From Roseimaritima multifibrata (GTDB taxonomy: Bacteria > Planctomycetota > Planctomycetia > Pirellulales > Pirellulaceae): a stretch of 64,000 nucleotides of DNA. Below, one piece after another: positions 54,329 to 63,408 of this stretch (positions within the stretch are counted from its first letter, which is position 1; each line of letters starts with the position of its first letter). The notes under the pieces are model-generated. The model was given only the letters and a program-made list of their open reading frames with translations, did no database searches and was not told the DNA's origin. The stretch is taken from contig NZ_CP036262.1 of NCBI RefSeq assembly GCF_007741495.1, positions 4,278,001 to 4,342,000 of the forward strand, read 5' to 3'. The position numbers were made by a program, and so were the translations under genes.

Positions 54329-56200
54329 TTACGGTTTAGGAATAACCGGCAACACGATTCGGCTGGGCCGAGTCGCATCATGATAAATGGTCTGGTCCGC
54401 GACTTTGAACATTCGCTGACGGTTTAGTGGTTCCCCTGTGTTTGGATTGACATCAAACCGTGGGAAGTTGGAACTGGAAATGTCGACTCGAATTCGATGA
54501 CCTTTCTTAAACACGTTCGAGGTCGGATAGAGTTTGATCGTGAATTCATACGTTTCACCCGGAGTCATCAGAACCTCTTCTTTAAGCGATTCACGGAATC
54601 GGCCACGAACGATTCCGTCTCCGATATTCAGATCAAATCCACCCGGCCAGTCTGCGGACGGTGGATAGACGTCAATCAGCTTCGCGGTGAAGTCGGTGTC
54701 CACTGCGGAACTTGACGCGAACAATCGCACCTCGATTTCACCGGTTACTTCCAGATCCTCTTCTAACGGTTCGGACTGAAACACCAATACGTCGCTACGT
54801 GCCGAAAGCGGTATTGGCTTTAGGAAATTCCAAATATGCGGACCACCTTTCTGATTCCAGCCACCCTGAAGCAGGATATTATCCCCCGAGGAGATATTGC
54901 CCCCGATGGTTGGGACAGGGTCCGAGGGATCAAATTGGTACTGAGTGATCGATTCCTCTGCTTTCGGCTTCTCTTTCGACAGCTGACCATCGGCTCCCAG
55001 ATAGAAATCGGTGTACTCGGTTCTCGCCAGCGGCCACTCGTTTTCGTTTCGCCAATATCCGCCATGTTGCAACCGCCCTTTACCATCTTTGCCTCCATCC
55101 CCGGTTCCCATCACAAAGATGCGCACAGGCGTCTTGAACGGATCCGCTTTGCCAACGGAATTGTCCGTCCCTTTTAGCCAATGGTCGTACCATTCTTTTC
55201 GCCAAGCCAATTGGTCCGCGATCGCAGCTTCTTTGCCGAAAGTAACTTGACCATGAGAGTAAGCGGCTTGCTGCCCATGGATCCATGGTCCCATGATCAT
55301 ATAGACCGGCCCCTTGAGCGAACGATTCAACGCCATGAAGTTTGCGGTGTTGTTCCCACCCCAAGAGTCGTACCAACCGGAGACTAAGTAGACGGGAATG
55401 TCTTTATAGTTCTCCGCGTCTTCGACGACATTGACTGCCGACCAAAACTCATCATCGGGACCATGTTCCATCGCGGAAACCAGCCAATCTTCATACTCTG
55501 GTGACAGCCGAAGAGGCGTCATTCCTCGCCGCGTCGGCAGGTGGTCCAAATACGAAAATCGCTGATCGGACATTTCCGAAAGCACCTCGGCCGTTCCCGC
55601 ATCCTTCGATGCGCGACTGCCTCGTCCCGCATTAATGAAAATCCAGTTCCAAAATCGCAGCTCAAAAGCCCCTGCATTGCGAAGACTCTGGCTGCCCATG
55701 TTCGACATTGCATCCACAGGAATCACGGTCGCCAGTTCAGGTGCCCCCGCCAAGGCCATCGAATGCTGAGTGCCCCCATAATACGACGTGCCGATCATCC
55801 CAATCTTGCCATCGGACCATGGCTGTTTGCCAATCCAAGCGGCACAATCCACTCCGTCGGGACCGTCATCGCTAAGCATGTGCCAAACGCCTTCGGATTT
55901 ATATCGACCGCGAGTGTCTTGGGCGACGAACACATAGCCGTGCGTGGCGTAATATTTGGCTGATTTTGCCTGTCCGTCTTTGTTGTAAGGCAAACGTGAC
56001 AAAATGACCGGCAACGCTTCTTCGCTCGCCACACCATCTTTGGCCGGGCGATAGATGTCGGTCGCCAAACGGACCCCATCGCGCATCGGCACCATCACAT
56101 TTTTCTCAACGACAAAATCGTCGGCGAAAGTCAAACTGCCGCTCGCCACAAACAGCATTAAAACCGTTGTGGCAAATAGCCATCGCCTGACTACGGACAT
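54329..56200 (-). CDS. CocE/NonD family secreted hydrolase
   Basis: About 623 residues from ATG 56200, chosen because it begins a signal peptide (SVVRRWLFATTVLMLFVASG, ending LTFAD) and has AGGCAGAGA upstream; the open frame reaches 56329. Alpha/beta-hydrolase part: NVMVPMRDGVRLATDIYRPA, FVAQDTRGRYKSEG, GMIGTSYYGGTQH (nucleophile Ser) and YLVSGWYDSWGGNN. The C-terminal X-Pro dipeptidyl-peptidase-type jelly roll has EVRLFASSSAVDTDFTAKLI and GHRIRVDISSSNFPRFDVN. Members cleave acyl or peptide bonds (cocaine esterase, alpha-amino acid ester hydrolases). Substrate here unknown. Confidence 0.92.
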   Translation of the reverse strand: MSVVRRWLFATTVLMLFVASGSLTFADDFVVEKNVMVPMRDGVRLATDIYRPAKDGVASEEALPVILSRLPYNKDGQAKSAKYYATHGYVFVAQDTRGRYKSEGVWHMLSDDGPDGVDCAAWIGKQPWSDGKIGMIGTSYYGGTQHSMALAGAPELATVIPVDAMSNMGSQSLRNAGAFELRFWNWIFINAGRGSRASKDAGTAEVLSEMSDQRFSYLDHLPTRRGMTPLRLSPEYEDWLVSAMEHGPDDEFWSAVNVVEDAENYKDIPVYLVSGWYDSWGGNNTANFMALNRSLKGPVYMIMGPWIHGQQAAYSHGQVTFGKEAAIADQLAWRKEWYDHWLKGTDNSVGKADPFKTPVRIFVMGTGDGGKDGKGRLQHGGYWRNENEWPLARTEYTDFYLGADGQLSKEKPKAEESITQYQFDPSDPVPTIGGNISSGDNILLQGGWNQKGGPHIWNFLKPIPLSARSDVLVFQSEPLEEDLEVTGEIEVRLFASSSAVDTDFTAKLIDVYPPSADWPGGFDLNIGDGIVRGRFRESLKEEVLMTPGETYEFTIKLYPTSNVFKKGHRIRVDISSSNFPRFDVNPNTGEPLNRQRMFKVADQTIYHDATRPSRIVLPVIPKP

Positions 56201-56359
56201 TTCTCTGCCTACTTGTTGCATGATCACTCGTTGTCTTTCCTGGTCTTTACTTGATGCGATAAAGAAATCCCGCCTTGATAGAGGCAGGACATGAATACAT
56301 CGCCAATGATGGCCATGATCGATCCTCAAACGTGTCTGCCCGAATTCTACGCGACAGAA

Positions 56360-56812
56360 TCACCGGGCACACGCGTCAAGCATAACCGCTTGAATGAGGC
56401 AATTCAAAGCAAGAGACCGCGTTACTCGCTTCCACCACGCACTCTTCTTCAGCGACGACAAGCCAGCGTCCACGATGAAACGCGATATTTTGAATTTTGG
56501 CAGACTGCTAAATCGCTTTAAAAGACTTGGAACGGTACCCGAAGTTTTCGCACCTGCCAGTTTCGACAACCAGCGAAAATGAGCATGCCAATTGGTCGGA
56601 CTGGACAATGCGACACATGCAGCCAAGACTTCAAGGTCGATCTCTGTTTGCCGAATCGCGTCGGCGCGCTCATCAAAACCAATCGGATCGCCGGAACCCG
56701 ACCGAACCTCCCCGTCAAAAATTTCAGAGTGGAGCTCTGCATAAACAGACTCCGCAATCGCGCGCCGCCTGCCCCTCAACCTTCGCGAAGAAATCTTGGC
56801 CTGGTTGGCCAT
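56360..56812 (-). CDS. Hypothetical protein, 150 residues
   Basis: ATG 56812 has GGCAGGGGAC about nine bases upstream, which favours translation. The start is basic (SSRRLRGRRRAIAESVYAEL), followed by a helix-rich body (FDERADAIRQTEIDLEVLAA, HFRWLSKLAG); no signal peptide or membrane segment. Not assigned to a family. Open frames on the opposite strand (56527-56922 and 56579-56926) cover the same bases but look random. Confidence 0.5.
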   Translation of the reverse strand: MANQAKISSRRLRGRRRAIAESVYAELHSEIFDGEVRSGSGDPIGFDERADAIRQTEIDLEVLAACVALSSPTNWHAHFRWLSKLAGAKTSGTVPSLLKRFSSLPKFKISRFIVDAGLSSLKKSAWWKRVTRSLALNCLIQAVMLDACAR

Positions 56813-57143
56813 TGCGAGTCCCCTGCCTCCATCGATTTCTGCCTCCCCCCATACAAAGCGAGCGTCAATGTAACACTAGCATTTGGCGGAAGCGACAGAC
56901 ATCACACACACGCTGGAACTGAATGACTAAACGGCGAACTCTAAACAAGTGATCGCTCCACTACTTTCGGTACCCGGTTCGTCACCATTCCAATACATAC
57001 GAGCGATTGCAGGCAGCATTCGAAATGCGAAACAGGACAATTCATAAGTTAGCCGTGGTAGAATAACGGCCCACAGCGGACGCGGGTGGAGCACAACTTT
57101 TCTACAACCAGTTCGGATCTCCTTTATCACGGAACGCGGAATT
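56813..57143. other. Intergenic region
   Basis: 331 bases between a hypothetical gene on the minus strand and the PQQ-propeller gene. No motif, repeat or RNA stood out. Confidence 0.4.
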
Positions 57144-58715
57144 GTGATTCCTCAAACACCAGTGGCCCTCGCAGTTCTCATCGCAGCGGTGGCGGTGCCT
57201 CATCTGAAATCAACCGTTCGAGCCCAGGAGGACTGGCCCGAACATCGTGGGCCTGGCGGCGACTACCACCTGACTACGTCAACGGACTATCCAACAGCCT
57301 GGAGCGTTTCGTCCGAGCAAAATATTCGCTGGAGAGCTCCATTGCCCGAAACCGGGCAGAGTGGAATTGCGATCTCGGGGGACAAATTATTTCTGACCTG
57401 TTTCAGAAAACTGACCACAGAGGACATCAGCTCAAAAGGAACATGGGTTTCAGAGACCCGTGGCTATTGCCTTGCGGCGGATAGCGGCAAGATTCTTTGG
57501 AGCTGCGATCTGCCGGGGCAGCGGCCGAACCAAGTGAACGGTACTTTTACCGATTCGACGACGCCAACCCCCGTGACCGATGGCAAGCATGTCTGGTTCG
57601 TCAACGCAGGTGGTTTTATTGCCTGTCATACCATGGATGGGCGGCGAGTCTGGGCGAAGGAATTTCAAGTCCGCACCAAACACTCGGCCAAACAGTTTCA
57701 GCCATTCTTGCATGGTGGCAACCTTTATTACGCGATGATGCGAGACCCAGAGGATCCGCAACGCCGAACTCAAACCGCCACCGACTACGACAAGAACAGC
57801 AAGGTCGGCTGGCCATGGATGTACGTCCGCTATTTCGACTCATTAACCGGCGAAGCGACTGGACTCATGCCGGAAGGGATCAGCGTCCACAGCAAAGGGG
57901 CTATTGGATCGCTGAATGGAGACAAAGTGTTATTGCATGCCAAAGGTGGCAGCCATAGTCCTCCCGAAAAGCCATACGGCATTGGTCTGTCTCGGCTGGG
58001 CGAGGGACATGAGTGCATCTGGGAACGGCCAGGGCTATCCTTTGAAGGGACGCACTTCATTGACTCAAAACATGCCTATTGCTTTGACCGAAAGGATTTC
58101 TTTGTACTCGACCTGGCCACCGGCAAAACGATTAAGAAAATTAACGTCAAAGGAGCCGGAACGATCATCGCGTTTGACCAGGCTAAGCGTCGCTACCAAC
58201 AACCAGCATCTGCAGCGAAACTTCCCTCGCGGCACCTCTTGACTCATCGCACAAATATCGGTGTGGGCAGGTACCACTTCTTCATGGGCGGGATCGCAGG
58301 AATCTTAGGCCGAATCGATTTGGAAACCGCTGAAATCAACTACCTGCAGGTACCGATTCAAGTTGTTGTAGAAAACGGCACAAAGAAACTTTTGTGGAAC
58401 GAATTTGAGGCAGGCGACGATACAGGATCTGGATTTACCGTCGAAGGAGATAAGCGTCGCCTAAGCCATGGGTTCGGACATATCTCTGCAGCCACGCCAA
58501 TTGTCGTCAATAACCGGATCTACTTTTCAACCGTGCTGGGCACCGTCTACGTCATCGACGCAACCGCGCAGCACTTCGACGAGCATTCGATAATCGCCGT
58601 GAACGACCTTGGCCTACCCGGAAAGACATGGTCATTAAGTCCCTTCACCGCTGCCAATGGGAATCTGTACCAACGCACAAGTCGTGAAATTATCTGCATC
58701 GGAAACGGCAATTAG
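57144..58715 (+). CDS. PQQ-like beta-propeller secreted protein
   Basis: 523 residues from GTG 57144. Signal segment VALAVLIAAVAVPHLKSTVR. The start of the mature protein, EDWPEHRGPGGDYHLTTSTD, is the classic opening (W..RGP) of planctomycete PQQ-binding-like proteins. Blade repeats include GIAISGDKLFLTCFRK, YCLAADSGKILWSCDL, HVWFVNAGGFIACHTMDGRR, CFDRKDFFVLDLATGKTIKK and TVLGTVYVIDATAQHFDE. Probably a periplasmic scaffold or dehydrogenase-like protein; PQQ binding is not shown. Confidence 0.88.
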   Translation: MIPQTPVALAVLIAAVAVPHLKSTVRAQEDWPEHRGPGGDYHLTTSTDYPTAWSVSSEQNIRWRAPLPETGQSGIAISGDKLFLTCFRKLTTEDISSKGTWVSETRGYCLAADSGKILWSCDLPGQRPNQVNGTFTDSTTPTPVTDGKHVWFVNAGGFIACHTMDGRRVWAKEFQVRTKHSAKQFQPFLHGGNLYYAMMRDPEDPQRRTQTATDYDKNSKVGWPWMYVRYFDSLTGEATGLMPEGISVHSKGAIGSLNGDKVLLHAKGGSHSPPEKPYGIGLSRLGEGHECIWERPGLSFEGTHFIDSKHAYCFDRKDFFVLDLATGKTIKKINVKGAGTIIAFDQAKRRYQQPASAAKLPSRHLLTHRTNIGVGRYHFFMGGIAGILGRIDLETAEINYLQVPIQVVVENGTKKLLWNEFEAGDDTGSGFTVEGDKRRLSHGFGHISAATPIVVNNRIYFSTVLGTVYVIDATAQHFDEHSIIAVNDLGLPGKTWSLSPFTAANGNLYQRTSREIICIGNGN

Positions 58716-59171
58716 GCCGCATGCCACCTGCACCCCACCAGCGGGAAGCATCGCAATGAACGAGCACACAGCCTGAAGGAAGTCGGATGTGATTCCAGCC
58801 GGTCACAGCAAATTCATGAAAATACGGACAGCAAAGGTAGGCACTTGCCTTGGTGGCAGTCCGCAAGATTACCAGTGTTTCGCTCGTTACTGCTCAGCAC
58901 TTACGCGGGCTCGCCCCCAATGCCATCTACTTTGCCATCTGCGGGCGGTATTCCTAGCGGATCGTCGCAAGCCGACCGGCAAATTCATTGTGTTTTCAAT
59001 ACCAATGCCGGACGGTTCGCGCCGTTCCGTTAAGAAAGTAGATGTCAAAGAGCTCGACCCGCCAATCCAGCGAAGGGCAGCCCCAAATCCGCACAGCCTT
59101 CCTCCAGGGCTACGACCACAGGGAAGGGCGACTTTTGCAAAATTTAGCTAAACCTACCCCAAAAGGACTCA
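58716..59171. other. Intergenic region with a REP-like copy
   Basis: Between the propeller gene and the sulfide operon. It contains the third copy of the 30-base element (59006-59035, TGCCGGACGGTTCGCGCCGT, ending TCCGTTAAGA). Otherwise empty; open frames such as 58789-59151 have no support. Confidence 0.55.
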
Positions 59172-59199
59172 TTGACACCTCGCGATATTCCGATATATT
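59172..59199 (+). promoter_or_regulatory. Promoter and likely operator of the sulfide-oxidation operon
   Basis: TTGACA (59172-59177) and TATATT (59194-59199) are separated by 16 bases, a near-consensus sigma-70 promoter 30 bases before the ArsR-type gene. Between and over the -10 lie two CGATAT copies (59183-59188 and 59191-59196), an AT-rich direct repeat of the kind ArsR-family repressors occupy. Repressor binding there would block RNA polymerase; autoregulation is inferred. Confidence 0.7.
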
Positions 59200-59229
59200 T
59201 AAAACAACAACCTTATGGAGTACCTTGCG

Positions 59230-59565
59230 ATGGCCACCAAACCCAAGACCACCAAAAAACCGGACAAGCCTGCGGGCACTGTCGGGGACTTTGCGGAAGC
59301 CGCTGAGTGCCTGAAAGTGCTTGCTCACCCGGTTCGTTTGCGGGTCGTTCAACTGCTGCTGCACGGGCGGTACACGGTTGGCGAATTGGCGGCGGACTGC
59401 GGCATTCCGGACAATGTTGGCTCGGAACACCTACGACTGCTGCAACGGTGCGGCTTTTTGGTCAGCGAGAAGGAAGGACGCAAGGTTTACTACGAAGTGG
59501 CGGAACCCCACCTGGAACAATTGATGGCCTGCATTCAAGGGCGATTCCTGCTTCCCGGTCCGTAA
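59230..59565 (+). CDS. ArsR-family transcriptional repressor, probably persulfide/sulfide responsive
   Basis: 111 residues from ATG 59230 (GGAG upstream); ATG 59215 is in frame. Winged helix-turn-helix at about 25-90: CLKVLAHPVRLRVVQLLL, YTVGELAADCGIPDNVGSEH (recognition helix), EGRKVYYEVAEPHLEQLMAC. Cysteines at 27, 57, 74 and 101. In the BigR/SqrR sensors of sulfide operons, two cysteines in helices 2 and 5 form a tetrasulfide; Cys101 sits at the helix-5 position. The downstream genes are all sulfur oxidation genes, so a persulfide sensor is more likely than an arsenic one. Confidence 0.85.
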   Translation: MATKPKTTKKPDKPAGTVGDFAEAAECLKVLAHPVRLRVVQLLLHGRYTVGELAADCGIPDNVGSEHLRLLQRCGFLVSEKEGRKVYYEVAEPHLEQLMACIQGRFLLPGP

Positions 59566-59682
59566 CAAGAGCAGACGCCCTGCGGTCCTTTCAATTTTTA
59601 TTTAAACAAACGCATCGTCGCGTTGCGACATAACGAGTTATCGACTTTACGACGCTTACCTCAACCATAACGGAGTGATCCA

Positions 59683-60228
59683 ATGCAAGAGATTGATGTG
59701 AAACAACTGGCCGGCAAGCAAAAAGGCGGCGATGTCGATTTGATCGACGTGCGGATGCCCACCGAATATCGCGAAGTTCATGCCGACGGGGCGAAAAATT
59801 TCCCGCTGGACGCACTTGATCCAAAAGCGATCGCGGGTTCACGAAATGGTCGTTCAGATCAACCGCTTTACCTGATTTGCAAAAGTGGGAACCGCTCCAG
59901 CAAAGCCGTTCAGAAGTTTTTGGACGCAGGTTTCGAAAACGTCGTCAACGTCCAAGGCGGAACGTCCGCCTGGGTCGAAGCCGGTCTGCCTGTCGTACGC
60001 GGCAAGAAATCGGTTTCATTGGAACGCCAAGTTCGAATCGCGGCTGGATTCTTGGCGTTGCTGGGCGCAGTCCTTGGCTTCTTTGTTCACCCCTACTTCG
60101 TCGGAATCTCGGCATTCGTCGGGGCAGGGCTGATGTTTGCCGGAATCACTGATACCTGCGCCATGGGAATGATGCTCGCCAAAATGCCTTGGAACAAGTG
60201 TTCGGACGGCGGGTCATGCTCGGTCTAG
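59683..60228 (+). CDS. Rhodanese with C-terminal membrane domain
   Basis: 181 residues. Rhodanese domain about 1-105 with DLIDVRMPTEYREVHADGA and the active loop ICKSGNRSS (Cys66). Two membrane helices at about 115-155, in the DUF2892 manner, then a cysteine-bearing tail (DTCAMGMML, NKCSDGGSCSV). It moves sulfane sulfur between carriers at the membrane. ATG 59683 follows CGGAGTG. Second gene of the operon; its end overlaps the permease gene by 13 bases. Confidence 0.9.
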   Translation: MQEIDVKQLAGKQKGGDVDLIDVRMPTEYREVHADGAKNFPLDALDPKAIAGSRNGRSDQPLYLICKSGNRSSKAVQKFLDAGFENVVNVQGGTSAWVEAGLPVVRGKKSVSLERQVRIAAGFLALLGAVLGFFVHPYFVGISAFVGAGLMFAGITDTCAMGMMLAKMPWNKCSDGGSCSV

Positions 60229-61040
60229 CGATCCTCTTCGGCTGCATCGTTGGCTTCGCACTGGGACTGACCGGTGGAGGTGGCGGCGTCTTCGCGGTGC
60301 CTCTACTGGTCTACGGACTGGCGATTGCCCCGCGTGAAGCGATCGGAATCTCGCTGGCATCGGTTGGCGGGACCGCACTCTTCGGGGCGATCCCACGATT
60401 GATTCGTGGCGAAGTGGAACTGCGGACCGGTCTGCTATTCGCCGTCGCCGGAATGGTGGGAGCCCCCGCGGGGGCTTACCTGTCGAAGTTAATCCCCGAT
60501 CGAATCCTGTTGTCGCTGTTCGCGATGTTAATGTTGCTGGTCGCCTATCGCATGTGGTCAAAAACAAAAAACCCGGAAGTAGCGAGCGGTCTTTGTTTAA
60601 CCGAAAACGCTCCGGGGGAGGATCGAAGCGCATGCCAACGAGACGCCGACGGAAAACTGCGTTTGACGTCCAAGTGTGCTCGCTTGCTGGTAGTCGTTGG
60701 GCTGATGACCGGCGTGTTATCGGGGATGTTCGGCGTTGGAGGCGGGTTTGTGATCGTTCCCGCGTTGGTGCTGTTCAGCGGAATGGCGATCCACCAAGCC
60801 GTAGGGACATCTCTGTTTGTAATCGTATTGGTCAGTATCAGTGGCGTCGCCTCTCACGTCGCCGCAGGCAATCCGCTTTCGTGGGAAATTACTGGTCAAT
60901 TCATGATTGGTGGGTTTGCCGGAATGTGGCTTGGCGGTGTGGTCGCCAAGAAACTGAAAGGTCCAACTCTCCAGAGAACATTTTCCATCGCTGTCGTTTT
61001 AGTTGCGATGTTCGTTATCGCTAAATCCGTCATTCTGTAA
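60216..61040 (+). CDS. TauE/SafE-family sulfite/anion permease
   Basis: 274 residues from ATG 60216 (GGACGG upstream); a TTG at 60189 is in frame. About eight helices in two halves, with the paired family motifs GFALGLTGGGGGVFAVPLLV and GVLSGMFGVGGGFVIVPALV, each beginning a half. A cytoplasmic loop of about 45 residues with cysteines (GLCLTENAPGEDRSACQRDA) separates them. It probably exports sulfite or imports a sulfur anion made by the dioxygenase downstream. Confidence 0.9.
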   Translation: MLGLAILFGCIVGFALGLTGGGGGVFAVPLLVYGLAIAPREAIGISLASVGGTALFGAIPRLIRGEVELRTGLLFAVAGMVGAPAGAYLSKLIPDRILLSLFAMLMLLVAYRMWSKTKNPEVASGLCLTENAPGEDRSACQRDADGKLRLTSKCARLLVVVGLMTGVLSGMFGVGGGFVIVPALVLFSGMAIHQAVGTSLFVIVLVSISGVASHVAAGNPLSWEITGQFMIGGFAGMWLGGVVAKKLKGPTLQRTFSIAVVLVAMFVIAKSVIL

Positions 61041-61077
61041 TCCAAATTTCATTTCAATTTCAAGAAGGAAACACACC

Positions 61078-62481
61078 ATGTTGCTCAAATATTTTTACGA
61101 TCAGAAACTCGCCCACGCTTCGTACATGGTCGGATGCCAGCGAGCCAAAGTCGCGGTTGTGGTCGATCCAGGCCGCGACGTCGAGCAATACTTACAGATG
61201 GCCGAACGGGAAGGTTTACAACTGGTCGCAGTCGCTGAAACGCATATCCATGCGGACTACGTTTCCGGAGCTCGAGAACTTGCCGACCGAGTCGGCGCAA
61301 AACTGTACGTCTCCGATGAAGGCCCCGCCGAGTGGAAGTACCTCTACTTGGACGACTACGACAGTCATCCAATGCACGACGGTGACCACTTCATGATCGG
61401 AAACATCCGCTTCGACGTGATGCATACGCCTGGTCATACGCCCGAAAGCATCTCCTTTGTCCTGACCGATGAAGGGGGCGGGGCTAACGAACCGATGGGA
61501 ATTTTCACAGGCGACTTCGTCTTCGTCGGATCGATCGGACGCCCTGATTTGCTTGAGGAGGCTGCTGGGCTGCAGGGAACGGCGGAACCCGGAGCTCGCG
61601 ATTTGTTTAAATCCGCCGAACGTTTCAAAACGTTGCCAGACTATCTGCAGGTCTGGCCAGCTCATGGGGCCGGCAGCGCTTGCGGAAAGGGATTGGGCGC
61701 AATTCCTTCATCGACCGTCGGTTACGAAAAACGCTTCAACCCCGCGCTGCAGTTCAGCGATGAAGATGCATTTGTTCGTTACATTTTGGCCGATCAACCC
61801 GAAGCCCCAAAGTACTTCGCGGTCATGAAACGAGTCAACAAAGAAGGCCCCGCGATCCTCGGAGCCGGTCATCATCACAAGATGCTAGAAGCTGGAGCAA
61901 TCACCGAGGCGATAAAATCTGGCACGGTCGTCGATCTGACGCCTTCGCCCGAATTCGCCAAGGGACACGTCCCTGGCACCATCAATATTCCCCTGGGCAT
62001 GCTTGCTGGATGGGCCGGATGGTTGGTTGATTACGATCGCCCAACCTACCTGATCTGCCAGCCCGAACAGTTAGAGGAAGCTGCCCGAGTCCTGCACAAG
62101 ATCGGCGTTGAAGAAATCAAAGGCGGTTTTGACACAGACGAAATCCGAAAATCGGGTTTGGCAACCGAGGTATACGCAACGGGAACTCCGGCCGATCTCG
62201 CTCCGTCCATCAAAGCCGGCGATGTCAAGTTGCTCGACGTGCGGAGCAATGACGAATGGAATGAAGGTCACATTGAACAGGCCGAACACCGTTTCCTGGG
62301 ACGCTTGCCTACCGTTCTTGATCAAATTCCCAGCGACGAAAAACTGGTCGTGCATTGCCGCAGTGGGGCAAGATCGGCGATCGGCGCCAGCGTCCTTCAA
62401 GCGGCCGGGTTCAAGAACGTCGTCAACCTAACGGGCGGCTACATGGCTTGGAAAGCGGAAGGACTTGAGAGCGTGAAATAA
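61078..62481 (+). CDS. Persulfide dioxygenase (ETHE1-like) fused to two rhodanese domains
   Basis: 467 residues from ATG 61078, with AAGAAGGAAA upstream. Metallo-beta-lactamase domain about 1-245: ETHIHADYVSGA (iron ligands His56, His58, Asp60), MHTPGHTPESISF, IFTGDFVFVGSIGRPDL, VWPAHGAGSACGKG. The first rhodanese (about 275-365) has LICQPEQLEE in place of the CRSGxRS loop and so looks inactive although Cys327 remains. The second (about 375-463) has VVHCRSGARSA (Cys427) and looks active. It oxidises glutathione persulfide or similar to sulfite, with sulfur transfer by the active rhodanese. Confidence 0.92.
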   Translation: MLLKYFYDQKLAHASYMVGCQRAKVAVVVDPGRDVEQYLQMAEREGLQLVAVAETHIHADYVSGARELADRVGAKLYVSDEGPAEWKYLYLDDYDSHPMHDGDHFMIGNIRFDVMHTPGHTPESISFVLTDEGGGANEPMGIFTGDFVFVGSIGRPDLLEEAAGLQGTAEPGARDLFKSAERFKTLPDYLQVWPAHGAGSACGKGLGAIPSSTVGYEKRFNPALQFSDEDAFVRYILADQPEAPKYFAVMKRVNKEGPAILGAGHHHKMLEAGAITEAIKSGTVVDLTPSPEFAKGHVPGTINIPLGMLAGWAGWLVDYDRPTYLICQPEQLEEAARVLHKIGVEEIKGGFDTDEIRKSGLATEVYATGTPADLAPSIKAGDVKLLDVRSNDEWNEGHIEQAEHRFLGRLPTVLDQIPSDEKLVVHCRSGARSAIGASVLQAAGFKNVVNLTGGYMAWKAEGLESVK

Positions 62482-62491
62482 GAGGGAATCG

Positions 62492-62561
62492 CGTGAGCAA
62501 AGGATCACAGATTTCTCTTGCTCACGTCCCCTCACCCCGTGACGGTTGCCAAAGTCGTCAC
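62492..62561 (+). other. Two hairpins between the dioxygenase and DUF1641 genes
   Basis: CGTGAGCAA (62492-62500) pairs perfectly with TTGCTCACG (62518-62526), a nine-base stem with a 17-base loop. GTGACG (62539-62544) pairs with CGTCAC (62556-62561). They sit in a 166-base gap inside an otherwise tight operon. There is no long T-run, so an RNA-stability or attenuation role is as likely as termination. Confidence 0.5.
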
Positions 62562-62647
62562 TCTTTGATTGCACGTCCCGCTGCTCGCAGCGGCTAGGCA
62601 TTTTTTCCGTTTCGTCCGCATCCCCCTCACGACAAGCGAGCCTTCCC

Positions 62648-63403
62648 ATGGAAACCACGTCCCAACGACCGCCGTTGGCTGATCGTCTAAGCGATCCGGC
62701 GACGGTCGAAGTCTTGCATCGCCTACTCGATCATGCCGAGTCGTTCGATCGCATGCTGTTGGTCGCGAAAGACCTTCCTAACTTGGTCGCGATTGCGGTC
62801 GATTTCTTCGACGCGATCAGTCGCAAGGCTTCCGAGGAAGGCATCGACATCGAGGAGCGGGCGACCGCCTTGGTACGCATCCTTGGTCAGATCACCCAGC
62901 CGGAAAACATGCGTGCGATGGAAGGCTTAGTTTCCCGTCTGCCACGAATGGAAGAGGGGAGTGCGATGCTGGACGAATTGCCGAATCTTTTCGCGACCGC
63001 GGTCGACGTGTTTGACGAATGGGCTGGCAAGCTAAAAGCGGAAGGCATTGAACTGGAACAGAGCGTGCGACAAGGTTTACACGCAGCTTTGTACTTGGGC
63101 AGCCAAGTCCGTAAAGAGGAACTCGACCGCATCGGTTTCTTGCTGAAATCCGACATCCTTGACGAGCACTCCGTGCAAACAGTCGGCATGGCCGGTTCGG
63201 CCCTCTCCAGTTGCAGGCGTGACACCTGCGAGCACGGTCCGGCGAAACGAGTTGGATTGTTTGGATTGCTAGGAGCGATTCGCGATCCAAACACACAGCG
63301 AGCGTTGTCATTTGGCCTTCAGTTCGCCAAATGTTTTGGAGGGGTGCTTGATGACAAGCAATCCCCATCTTCATCGAAACCATCTTCCTCTCAAAATGGG
63401 TGA
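62648..63403 (+). CDS. DUF1641 domain-containing protein
   Basis: 251 residues from ATG 62648; an upstream extension to 62546 crosses the hairpin region and is unlikely. The protein is helical, with duplicated segments (LLVAKDLPNLVAIAVDFFDA and MLDELPNLFATAVDVFDEWA), then GLFGLLGAIRDPNTQRALSF near the C-terminus, the DUF1641 hallmark. DUF1641 proteins regularly accompany sulfide:quinone oxidoreductases and formate-dehydrogenase-type genes, perhaps as membrane-adaptor subunits. The SQR gene begins five bases after its stop. Confidence 0.85.
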   Translation: METTSQRPPLADRLSDPATVEVLHRLLDHAESFDRMLLVAKDLPNLVAIAVDFFDAISRKASEEGIDIEERATALVRILGQITQPENMRAMEGLVSRLPRMEEGSAMLDELPNLFATAVDVFDEWAGKLKAEGIELEQSVRQGLHAALYLGSQVRKEELDRIGFLLKSDILDEHSVQTVGMAGSALSSCRRDTCEHGPAKRVGLFGLLGAIRDPNTQRALSFGLQFAKCFGGVLDDKQSPSSSKPSSSQNG

Positions 63404-63408
63404 TCAAA

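Noticed and set aside
59230-59565. Arsenic-responsive ArsR regulator for the ars operon
   Set aside because: It is 48 kb from arsM and heads a sulfur operon; cysteine placement fits persulfide sensors better.
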